6,899 nt of DNA. Source: Planctomycetes bacterium SM23_32. Its GTDB lineage: Bacteria > Planctomycetota > Brocadiia > SM23-32. Each line of letters begins with the position of its first letter. The first letter of the stretch is position 1. The translations under genes and the position numbers were made by a program. This document shows positions 1-6,166 of this stretch, piece after piece. A model generated the notes under the pieces. That model did not search any database, was not told the origin of the DNA, and worked only from the letters and a program-made list of their open reading frames with translations. The stretch lies in NCBI GenBank assembly GCA_001303885.1, contig LJUE01000126.1, positions 1 through 6,899 of the forward strand. Direction: 5' to 3'.

Positions 1-299
1 AGCCACAGCTCGACGTCGCGGCGGTACGTCGCGCCCTCGACGTCCCCGCACGCGCCTTCCTGGGCGCCGGGGGCAAGGTCGGGCTCAAGCTCCACCTCGC
101 CGATGAGCGCCTCGGCAGCGCGCGCAGCCGCCGCCAGGCGGGAGCTGGCCGTCTCGCGGGCCTGGCAGCGGTCCAGCACGCCGATGATGACCAGCAGCGC
201 AAAGGCGGCGATCGCGGCCGCGGCCAGCACTTCGAGCAGCACTATCCCGCGCCGCCCGCCGGTTCCCGCGCTCTGACGGTTGCGCCCGGTTGCTTTCAC
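1..299 (-). CDS. gspI: Type II secretion system minor pseudopilin GspI (3' partial)
   Basis: N-terminal 99 residues of a pseudopilin; the gene runs off the left edge. The start is GTG at 299, sharing GTGA with the gspH stop. An in-frame TGA at 317-315 and the absence of another start codon before the prepilin motif make this the only plausible start. The leader is basic (MKATGRNRQSAGTGGRRG, 18 residues). Cleavage after Gly18 would give IVLLEVLAAAAIAAFALLVIIGVLDRCQ, with Glu at mature +5 but Ile instead of Phe at +1 and no Pro at +22. Further on, AAEALIGEVELEPDLAPGAQEG...YRRDVEL (62-98) matches the GspI pattern of a helix (ALAENRLAE-type) followed by a Gly-rich turn and a Tyr-x-x-x-Val strand. 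Operon position (after gspH) supports GspI; GspJ is the less likely alternative. This reading frame is missed if only ATG starts or complete ORFs are considered. Confidence 0.82.
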   Translation of the reverse strand, partial: MKATGRNRQSAGTGGRRGIVLLEVLAAAAIAAFALLVIIGVLDRCQARETASSRLAAAARAAEALIGEVELEPDLAPGAQEGACGDVEGATYRRDVELW

Positions 300-739
300 T
301 TCACCATGCCCACCTTCAGCTCGGCCACACGAACGCACACGCTGCCGCCTGCGTCGTCTTCCAGCACGACGTCGTGCGGCACGACGTAGCCGCCCGAGAG
401 GACCGGCACGTCCACAACGCCGCCCCGCGTCAGGGGCCGGCCTTCGACGCCTACTGCCCCGATCCGGAGCCCCCGCGGCAGCTCCTCGGTCCACTCGACC
501 TCCGGCACGCCTACCGTCTCCTCGCGCAGGTCGTAGCGCACGTGCACCGCGCGTCCCAGCTCGGCGGCGCGCGCCTGCGCCATCCTGACGACGTCCCCCA
601 ACTGCTGAGCCGACTGGCGCAGGTCCACCATCGGCCTGAGGGCCAGCACGCGCGGGCCGGCCAGGGCCGCCGCCATGGCGAGCACAGCCACGACCACCAG
701 CAGCTCTATCAGAGTGAAGCCCTTCCGGCGTTCTCTCAT
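296..739 (-). CDS. gspH: Type II secretion system minor pseudopilin GspH
   Basis: Minor pseudopilin, expected to sit between the GspI-J-K tip and the GspG shaft. It has 147 residues. The leader is very short (MRERRKG); cleavage after Gly7 exposes FTLIELLVVVAVLAMAAALAGPRV with Glu at mature +5 and Pro at +22. The soluble part is poorly conserved, as usual for GspH. The LRQSAQQLGDVVRMAQARAAELGRAVHVRYD stretch (40-70, helix then strand) and the C-terminal strands VPVLSGGYVVPHDVVLED...SVCVRVAELKVGMV fit the GspH domain pattern. The ATG at 739 has only a weak upstream GAAGG (about 8 nt away), in contrast to gspG, which suggests lower expression. Its TGA stop overlaps the gspI GTG start by 4 nt. 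The name rests on prepilin motif plus place between gspG and gspI; a generic type IV pilin-like protein is the alternative. Confidence 0.87.
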   Translation of the reverse strand: MRERRKGFTLIELLVVVAVLAMAAALAGPRVLALRPMVDLRQSAQQLGDVVRMAQARAAELGRAVHVRYDLREETVGVPEVEWTEELPRGLRIGAVGVEGRPLTRGGVVDVPVLSGGYVVPHDVVLEDDAGGSVCVRVAELKVGMVK

Positions 740-776
740 CGGGCGCGCCTTCGATCCCGGGTACGGCCGGCAGTGC

Positions 777-1235
777 TCAACGGGTGGCCTTCAGGTTCCA
801 GGAGACGATGTCGGCGTCCGCCCCGCCGCCGCCCGGCGAGCCGTCCGCCCCGTAGCAGATGATGTCGTAGGCGCCGTGCTGGCCGGGCGCGACGTAGACG
901 TAGGGGTTGCCCCAGGGGTCAACCGGCGCGCACTCCTGGTCCAGGAATCCCCCTTCGGGCCAGTGGTCTACGCCGTCGGGCCGGCTGACAAGCGCCTGGA
1001 GGCCCTCGCCGCTGGTCGGGTATCGGTTGTAGTGGTACTTGAACGTCTCGAGCGCCACCTTGAAGCTCTGGATCTCGGCCTTGGCGGCCGTCGCCCGGGC
1101 CATGTCGGTGTGACCCGTCACGCGGGGCAGCACGATGGCGGCCAGGATGCCGATGATGACCACGACGATGAGTATCTCCAGCAGCGTGAAGCCGCGACGG
1201 CGAGCCTGGGGGGCGTCTGCGTGATGGGCGCTCAT
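777..1235 (-). CDS. gspG: Type II secretion system major pseudopilin GspG
   Basis: Main subunit of the periplasmic pseudopilus. It has 152 residues as precursor and about 137 mature. A class III signal peptide is evident: positively charged leader ending ARRRG (residues 11-15), cleavage before Phe16, then FTLLEILIVVVIIGILAAIVLPRV with Glu at mature +5 and Pro at +22. Cleavage and N-methylation would need a prepilin peptidase (GspO/PilD), which is not in this window. The C-terminal domain carries the GspG hallmarks: YNRYPTSGEGLQALV (69-83), DPWGNPYVYVAPGQHGAYDI (106-125) and GADGSPGGGGADADIVSW (129-146), which in the family forms a calcium-binding loop through its Asp residues. Two cysteines, 102 and 127, lie in this domain. 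The start is fixed by the GAGGTGAT site and by the leader length. Downstream, 37 nt separate it from gspH. Confidence 0.96.
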   Translation of the reverse strand: MSAHHADAPQARRRGFTLLEILIVVVIIGILAAIVLPRVTGHTDMARATAAKAEIQSFKVALETFKYHYNRYPTSGEGLQALVSRPDGVDHWPEGGFLDQECAPVDPWGNPYVYVAPGQHGAYDIICYGADGSPGGGGADADIVSWNLKATR

Positions 1236-1241
1236 GCGATT

Positions 1242-1249
1242 ATCACCTC
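1242..1249 (-). promoter_or_regulatory. Strong ribosome binding site of gspG
   Basis: The minus strand reads GAGGTGAT followed by 6 nt and the gspG ATG at 1235. This 8-base match to the 16S rRNA 3' end is the longest in the window. It fits the need to make the major pseudopilin in far larger amounts than the other components of the same transcript (inference). Confidence 0.75.
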
Positions 1250-1253
1250 GGAT

Positions 1254-2465
1254 TCACTGGATCCGGCTCAGCTCGAAGACGGGCAGCAGGATGGCGGCCA
1301 CCACGAACGCTACGACGGCGGCCACCGCGAGTATCGCGGCGGGCTCCACCAGGGCGGTCAGCTTCTTCGTTGTCACCTCGATCTCGGCCGCGTAGACCCT
1401 GGAGGCCGTTTCCAGCACCGACTCGAGCGACCCCGACTCCTGGCCGGCGGCCACCATGTCGCCGAACGAGGCGGGGAACACAGCGCCCCCCTCCTCGCCG
1501 GCCGATAGCCCGCGCCCGTGGACCACCCGCTCGCGCATCATGGCGGCCTCGGCGGCCACCAGGGGGCTGTCAATCGTCTGCACCAGCTCGCCCAGCGCGT
1601 CGGGCAGCTGCACCCCGCCCTTCAGCAGGGCGCTGAGCATGACGGAGAACTGCTGCGCGGCCTGCCGGCGTCGCAGCGGCCCGAGCAGAGGCAGTCCCGC
1701 CAGCCAGCGCTCCCAGCTCATGCCGAGCCACGTGCGCGCCCGCAGGGCCCTCCATGCCGCCCATGCGCCCAGCAGGCCCAGCACACACCAGTGCCAGCTC
1801 GAGGCGAAGAAGCCGCTCAGACGCTGCAAGACCAGCGTGGGCCAGGGCAGCGCGCCGCCCCGCCGCAGGATCACCTCGATGAACCTCGGCACGACCGAAC
1901 TCATCAGGAACACCACAACGGCGAGCGCCGCCAGCGCCACCACCTTGGGATAGAGCAGGGCCGTCTGCACCTGGCGGCGGAACGCATCCTGCGACTCCAG
2001 GTAAGCCGTCACGTGTCCGAGCACCTCCGGCAGCTCGCCGCTGCGTTCGCCGGCCTCGACCATGCCCACGTAGAGCCCGTCGAACCACTCCCCGTGCCGG
2101 CGCAGGGCCGTCGCCAGGCTATCGCCCTTGGTGATGTCGTCCCGGAGGGATCGCAGCAGCCGCTTCATGCCCCCGGGCGCGCTGCGGGCCAGGCTGCCCA
2201 GCGCGTCCCGAAGGGGCATGCCCGTCATGAGCAGCAGGGCGAGCTCCCGCGTCATCCACAGCACGCGCGGACGCGGGTCGCCACGGAACGGGATGAGCCC
2301 CTTGAGGGAACGCCCCGCCCTTTCGAGGCCGACCTGCCGCATATCGGTAACGTAGAGCCCGTGCTCCCGCAGGGACTCGCGGGCGCGCCGCGCCGACTCG
2401 GCGTCCAGCGTGCCGGTCACCGTCTCGCCGCCGGCCCGGATCGCCTTGTACTCGAACACGGCCAT
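1254..2465 (-). CDS. gspF: Type II secretion system inner-membrane platform protein GspF
   Basis: Polytopic inner-membrane protein thought to transmit GspE motion to pseudopilin addition. It has 403 residues, the family norm. The N-terminus (MAVFEYKAIRAGGETVTGTLDAES) is the typical short cytoplasmic domain of GspF. Two T2SSF repeats follow: residues about 71-194 and about 271-396. Each carries the conserved glycine motif: VEAGERSGELPEVL (136-149) in the first and VAAGQESGSLESVL (338-351) in the second. Predicted membrane helices are at about 174-192, 221-240 and 374-396, the usual three. LLYPKVVALAALAVV (170-184) is the family Tyr-Pro segment entering the first helix. The second glycine motif has Gln342 where Glu is usual. 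Start ATG is 10 nt after gspE with a coupled ribosome binding site; the stop is 18 nt before gspG. PilC and other T4P homologues are similar, but context points to GspF. Confidence 0.95.
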   Translation of the reverse strand: MAVFEYKAIRAGGETVTGTLDAESARRARESLREHGLYVTDMRQVGLERAGRSLKGLIPFRGDPRPRVLWMTRELALLLMTGMPLRDALGSLARSAPGGMKRLLRSLRDDITKGDSLATALRRHGEWFDGLYVGMVEAGERSGELPEVLGHVTAYLESQDAFRRQVQTALLYPKVVALAALAVVVFLMSSVVPRFIEVILRRGGALPWPTLVLQRLSGFFASSWHWCVLGLLGAWAAWRALRARTWLGMSWERWLAGLPLLGPLRRRQAAQQFSVMLSALLKGGVQLPDALGELVQTIDSPLVAAEAAMMRERVVHGRGLSAGEEGGAVFPASFGDMVAAGQESGSLESVLETASRVYAAEIEVTTKKLTALVEPAAILAVAAVVAFVVAAILLPVFELSRIQ

Positions 2466-2472
2466 GGCGCCG

Positions 2473-2477
2473 TCCTC
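2473..2477 (-). promoter_or_regulatory. Ribosome binding site of gspF overlapping the gspE stop codon
   Basis: The minus strand reads TTGAGGACGGCGCCATG. GAGGA shares its first two bases with the gspE TGA stop and lies 7 nt before the gspF ATG at 2465. This arrangement favours translational coupling of the ATPase and platform protein. Confidence 0.65.
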
Positions 2478-4191
2478 AACCGATCGCCTCGCCCTGGGTC
2501 ACGCGGAGCACCTCTTCGCACGTCGTCATGCCTCGGGCCGCCTTGCGCGCGCCGTCCGCCTGAAGGGTGACCAGCCCTGCCTGCCGGGCCGTCGCCTTGA
2601 TGGCCACGGCGTCGGCGCGCTCCAGTATCAAGCCGCGGACCTCGTTGTCCACCACCAGCAGTTCGAACAGCCCCACGCGTCCCCGGTATCCGGTCTGGAG
2701 GCACTCGTCGCAGCCGGCCCCCCTGCGGAAGGTGCCCGTGCCGGGCGAGAGGCCGAGGCGGGCCAGGTCTTCGCCGTCAGGCTCGTACGGCGCCGCGCAG
2801 CCCGTGCAGACGCGGCGCACCAGGCGCTGGGCGAGCACGGCCGTCAGGCACGAGGCCAGCAGGAACGGCTCGACGTCCAGGTCAAGCAGGCGGGCGACGG
2901 CGCCGGCGGAGTCGTTCGTGTGGAGCGTGCTCAGCACCAGGTGGCCGGTCTGGGCCGCGCGCACGACCATGCGGGCGGTCTCCACGTCCCGGACCTCGCC
3001 CACCATCACCACGTCGGGGTCCTGCCGAAGGATGGAGCGCAGTCCCGAGGCGAACGACATGCCCTTCCGCTCGGTGACGGGGAGCTGGGTTATGCCGGCC
3101 AGGTGATACTCGATGGGGTCTTCCAGGGTGATGACATTCCTCTCGTCGCTGTCAACGCGGCTCAGGGCGGCGTAGAGCGTGGTCGTCTTGCCCGACCCGG
3201 TCGGCCCCGTGCAGAAGAAGACGCCGTTCTCGCTGCGCACGATGCGGTCCATCACGGCGAGGTGCTCGGCGCTCAGGCCGAGCTCCTCCAGCCCGTAGAG
3301 TCCGGCCGACCGGTCCAGCAGCCGGATCACGACCCTTTCGCCGTAGTTGGACGGCACGGTGGCGACGCGCAGGTCAACGCTCTTGTTGCCCAGGCGCACC
3401 GTGGTCCGCCCGTCTTGGGGCAGGCGGCGCTCGGTAATGTCCATCCGGGCCATCACCTTGATGCGGGAGACGACCGGTTCGAGCACACCGGCGGGGTAGG
3501 TGCCGACCGGATGGAGCACGCCGTCTATGCGGTAGCGCACGCCCACGCCGTGCTCGGTGGGTTGCACGTGCACGTCACTGGCGCGGGCGCGCAACGCCTC
3601 GAACAGCAGCTTGTTGACCAGCTGCACGACGGGGGCGCTCTCAACGGCCGCCAGCAGGTCCTGGTCAACCATGCCGGAGTCCATCAGCCGCGCGATCTCG
3701 GACCCGCCCAGCTCCCCCAGGGACGCGTCGCCGAACTCCACCGACTCCTGGTAGGCGCGCGTGACCGCCTCCGCCACCTCCGCCTCGGGGGCGAGCACCC
3801 TCTGGACCGGCCCCTCCAGAGCCGACGCCACCGCGTCGCACACCTCCGGCCTGAGGGCCGTCGCCGTCGCCAACAGCGTCCGATCACACTCGCCCTGAAG
3901 GCCGACCACGGCGTGGCGGCGCGCGAAGTCCACGGGAACGGCCTTCACAAACCGGCTGCTGAGGGCGGCTCCCTTCAGCGACAGCATCACGGGCAGGTCG
4001 AGCAGCTCGCCCAGCAGTTTCAGCAGGTCGGCCTCATCAACGAGCCCGCTGCGCGCAACCGCGCGATCCAGCGCCAGGTGCTCGCCTTCGGCGGCCTGGC
4101 GGACGCTCTGGGCCTGGTCGGCGTCCATCAGGCCGCGCTCCAGCAGCACCGCCAGCAGCGGATGGCCGGGGGCGTGGCTACTGCTCGGCAT
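2476..4191 (-). CDS. gspE: Type II secretion system ATPase GspE
   Basis: Cytoplasmic hexameric secretion ATPase that powers pseudopilus assembly. It has 571 residues, longer than many proteobacterial GspE proteins because of a full two-part N-terminal region: about 9-70 (T2SSE_N/MshEN-like; in this family it contacts GspL) and about 71-147. The core shows SDVHVQP (205-211) and RYRIDG (219-224), PQDGR (258-262), Walker A GPTGSGKT (329-336), Asp box ITLEDPIEY (354-362), Walker B region RQDPDVVMVGEVRD (389-402) and His box TGHLVLSTLHTNDSAGA (415-431). A zinc-binding tetracysteine follows: Cys462, Cys465, Cys494, Cys497, with GYRGRVGLFELL after it. All catalytic motifs are intact. The start ATG lies within the last 14 nt of gspD and has a purine-rich binding site. 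The stop is 10 nt before gspF. Related PilB and MshE ATPases share these motifs; the gsp context makes GspE the right name. Confidence 0.96.
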   Translation of the reverse strand: MPSSSHAPGHPLLAVLLERGLMDADQAQSVRQAAEGEHLALDRAVARSGLVDEADLLKLLGELLDLPVMLSLKGAALSSRFVKAVPVDFARRHAVVGLQGECDRTLLATATALRPEVCDAVASALEGPVQRVLAPEAEVAEAVTRAYQESVEFGDASLGELGGSEIARLMDSGMVDQDLLAAVESAPVVQLVNKLLFEALRARASDVHVQPTEHGVGVRYRIDGVLHPVGTYPAGVLEPVVSRIKVMARMDITERRLPQDGRTTVRLGNKSVDLRVATVPSNYGERVVIRLLDRSAGLYGLEELGLSAEHLAVMDRIVRSENGVFFCTGPTGSGKTTTLYAALSRVDSDERNVITLEDPIEYHLAGITQLPVTERKGMSFASGLRSILRQDPDVVMVGEVRDVETARMVVRAAQTGHLVLSTLHTNDSAGAVARLLDLDVEPFLLASCLTAVLAQRLVRRVCTGCAAPYEPDGEDLARLGLSPGTGTFRRGAGCDECLQTGYRGRVGLFELLVVDNEVRGLILERADAVAIKATARQAGLVTLQADGARKAARGMTTCEEVLRVTQGEAIG

Positions 4192-6103
4192 CGCCCTCCT
4201 CCCCCACGGGCCGGGCCTCGGGCGCTCCCATCTGCCGAAGCGCCTCTTCTGAGCGGGCGCTCACCCCGACTATGTCGGAGAAGTCCTCCGCGGCGAATAT
4301 CTGCGGACGGATGAACGCGTAGAGCGTGTTCTGACTCGTCTCGGTGGACTTGCTGCGGAACAGCAGCCCCAGCAGCGGGATGCTGCCGAGGATGGGCACT
4401 TTACGCACGGTCTCCGACTCCTCGCTGCGCACGATGCCGCCGATGATGATGGCCGACTGGTTGGGGACGGTGACGCCGGTCTCGATGCGGTTCTCCTCGC
4501 GCGGTGGCGGCGTCTGGGCAGAGGCCGCCGTGCCCATGAAGTTGCTCACGGATAGGGAGATCTCCAGGAACACGTATTCGTCCTCGCAGATCGTCGGGGT
4601 TATCTCCAGCGTCGTGCCCGCCTTCTCGAAGCCGCCGAATGAAGTGGTGCTCGTGCTGGCGGTGATGGCGCTGATGGTGATGAACGGCTCCTCCCGCACG
4701 CGCTGGAAGATGGCTTTCTGGTTGTCGTTAGCCAGCAGGCGGGGGCGCGACAGTATCTTGCCCATGTCCTGCTGTTCGAGGGCGCGCAGGATGAACCTCA
4801 CGTCGTCCGAGCCGACGATGGCCAGCGTCAGCCCCTGACCGGGAGGTGAAGGCAGCGCGCGGGCGCCCGTGGTCTCGTCCACCTCCGTCAGCCCGAAGAA
4901 CGTGCTGCCCACGTTCGTAGTGCTGCCGCCCTCGTGCCGCCCTGACAGCTCAACGCCCAGGCTCCTGGCGCCCTCTTCGGTGAGCGACACGATCCACGCC
5001 TCGATGAGCACCTGCGGCCGGCGCTTGTCAAGGTCCTGGATTAAGGCGGCCAGCCACGCGTGGTCGTCCTTGGTGGCGGCGACGATCAGCGAATTGCTCG
5101 CTTCGTCGGCGACGACGTCAATGCCCGCCGCGCCGGTCGTCGTCGTCGTTCTGGCCAGGCCGGTTGCGGCCGGCTCGGCCTCCTGCTGCATGCCCTGGAT
5201 CAGCTCTTCCAGGATCTTCAGGATGTCCTCGGCCTTCGTGTTGCGCAGCCGGTAGATGCGGATGGGCCGCTCGGGCTCGGCCGCCTCGACGTCCAGGGTC
5301 TCCACCACCGTCCGGATGGCGTTCACGTCCTCCTCGGTGGTCACGACCAGCAGGGAGTTGGTGCGCTCGTCCGCCGCGAAGATGGGCAGCCGCCGCAGGC
5401 CCGTCTCGCCCTTCCTTTTTTCGCCCTCGAACGCCGTTTCGAGGTAAGTGACCATGTCCGGCGCGCGGGCGTGTATCAGGGCCATCAGCACGACGAGGGG
5501 CCGCGCCCCCTTGCAGTCCAGGAACGAGACGATCGCCAGGGCCCGCTGCACGTTGTCGGCGTAGTCGCTGAAGGCCAGCTTGTTATGGTCGCTGATGACC
5601 TTCACGGAATCGGCGTTCGTCATGAAAGGGCGCACGGCGCCGGCCACGGTGTCGGCGTCGGCATAGGTGAGGTCAACGACCTTGCTGACGAAGTCCGTTC
5701 CCTCGGCGCCGAGCTCCTCGGCGGGCAGCACGACGTTGGTATCGAGCTTCGCCGCCGCGGCGCTCTGGACGATCATGACCAGGTCTCCGCGCCGCACTAG
5801 CGCATAGCCCTTGAGCTTGAGCACGGATTCGAACAGGGGCATCAGCGCGGTCTCGGGCAGCTCCTTAGGCACCTCCAGCCGAACGCTGCCCTGGAACGCT
5901 TCGTCATAGGCGAACGCCTGCCCCGTGACCTCGGATATCCACTTGGCCAGCACGCGCACGTCTATGTTGTCGGCGAAGTTCAGGGTCACCATCCGGACGC
6001 CCTCGGGCTCAGCCGCCTCCTGGGCGCCGAGCGCTCCGCGCGGGACCGGCCACGTCAGCAGCGCCAGGGCGACCAGGCAGGCAAGGGCACGCGCGCGCAT
6101 CAT
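4178..6103 (-). CDS. gspD: Type II secretion system secretin GspD
   Basis: Outer-membrane secretin, which forms the multimeric channel through which folded substrates exit. It has 641 residues, a normal length for GspD. A signal peptide covers residues 1-27 (basic MMRAR, hydrophobic LACLVALALLTW, probable cleavage after ALGA). Domains follow in the expected order: N0 about 37-114; N1 about 139-197; N2 about 202-272; N3 about 280-360, containing an extended loop with a five-threonine run (319-323); secretin barrel about 365-602. Diagnostic barrel motifs are VLIEAWIVSLTEEGARSLGV (366-385), the LSRPRLLANDNQKA strand (451-464), and the signature VPILGSIPLLGLLFRSKS (569-586) followed by LYAFIRPQI. 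About 39 acidic residues follow the barrel; no recognisable pilotin-binding S-domain was identified. The first ATG is chosen for its AGGAGG site. The 3' end overlaps gspE by 14 nt. Adjacent gspC, gspE and gspF separate it from type IV pilus PilQ and type III secretins. Confidence 0.96.
   Translation of the reverse strand: MMRARALACLVALALLTWPVPRGALGAQEAAEPEGVRMVTLNFADNIDVRVLAKWISEVTGQAFAYDEAFQGSVRLEVPKELPETALMPLFESVLKLKGYALVRRGDLVMIVQSAAAAKLDTNVVLPAEELGAEGTDFVSKVVDLTYADADTVAGAVRPFMTNADSVKVISDHNKLAFSDYADNVQRALAIVSFLDCKGARPLVVLMALIHARAPDMVTYLETAFEGEKRKGETGLRRLPIFAADERTNSLLVVTTEEDVNAIRTVVETLDVEAAEPERPIRIYRLRNTKAEDILKILEELIQGMQQEAEPAATGLARTTTTTGAAGIDVVADEASNSLIVAATKDDHAWLAALIQDLDKRRPQVLIEAWIVSLTEEGARSLGVELSGRHEGGSTTNVGSTFFGLTEVDETTGARALPSPPGQGLTLAIVGSDDVRFILRALEQQDMGKILSRPRLLANDNQKAIFQRVREEPFITISAITASTSTTSFGGFEKAGTTLEITPTICEDEYVFLEISLSVSNFMGTAASAQTPPPREENRIETGVTVPNQSAIIIGGIVRSEESETVRKVPILGSIPLLGLLFRSKSTETSQNTLYAFIRPQIFAAEDFSDIVGVSARSEEALRQMGAPEARPVGEEGDAEQ
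4195..4200 (-). promoter_or_regulatory. Ribosome binding site of gspE, inside the end of gspD
   Basis: The minus strand carries a purine-rich stretch, GGGGGAGGAGGG, ending 2 nt before the gspE ATG at 4191. The AGGAGG core is at 4200-4195 (3 nt spacing), and the alternative core GGGGGAGG (4205-4198) gives about 6 nt. It lies within the last codons of gspD (Gly-Glu-Glu-Gly), so ribosomes finishing gspD can reinitiate on gspE. Confidence 0.65.
5136..5149. repeat. Short GTC trinucleotide run inside gspD
   Basis: Plus strand reads four GTC units plus GT; on the coding strand this gives four ACG codons followed by ACC, encoding Thr319-323 of GspD. The run lies in the variable loop of the N3 domain, where length changes are likely tolerated. 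It is a short microsatellite-like tract, not a dispersed repeat. Confidence 0.7.
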
Positions 6104-6110
6104 CGCGAAT

Positions 6111-6116
6111 CCTCCT
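6111..6116 (-). promoter_or_regulatory. Ribosome binding site of gspD
   Basis: On the minus strand the sequence AGGAGG lies 7 nt before the first of two adjacent ATG codons (6103 and 6100). The spacing is ideal for the 6103 ATG, which decides the start. It sits in the longest non-coding gap in the window (6104-6166, 63 nt), so secretin translation appears to be initiated independently rather than by coupling to gspC. Confidence 0.75.
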
Positions 6117-6166
6117 CGGCTCTGTGGTCGGCAGCCCTCGGGGGAGCTTCGCCGCCAGGGGGCCGC

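Noticed and set aside
740..776. Possible mRNA-processing hairpin between gspG and gspH
   Set aside because: A stem-loop here would be attractive for raising gspG over gspH, but only small palindromes (GCCGGC, CCCGGG, GGCGCGCC) are present and no extended stem could be built by eye.
1518..2570. A 350-codon plus-strand open frame opposite gspF
   Set aside because: Low-complexity Gln/His/Arg/Pro-rich translation that crosses the gspE-gspF junction; the minus strand encodes an intact GspF, so this is a shadow frame.
2410..4314. A 634-codon open frame on the plus strand, antisense to gspE
   Set aside because: It is the mirror of the GC-rich gspE gene. Its translation is rich in His, Gln, Arg, Gly and Ala with no domain pattern or membrane segments, while the opposite strand has every GspE motif. 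Long antisense frames are expected at this base composition.
2476..6103. Type IV pilus or MSHA operon (PilQ/PilB/PilC-like) instead of T2SS
   Set aside because: GspC with HR and PDZ domains upstream, a GspG with the DPWGNPY and calcium-loop motifs, and the collinear C-to-I order are specific to T2SS.
6104..6166. Possible stem-loop or promoter in the gspC-gspD gap
   Set aside because: There are short G/C runs that can pair (CCCTCGGGGG, GGCGGC repeats), but no stable terminator-like stem with a T-tract and no convincing -35/-10 pair. Such pairing is expected by chance in DNA this GC-rich.
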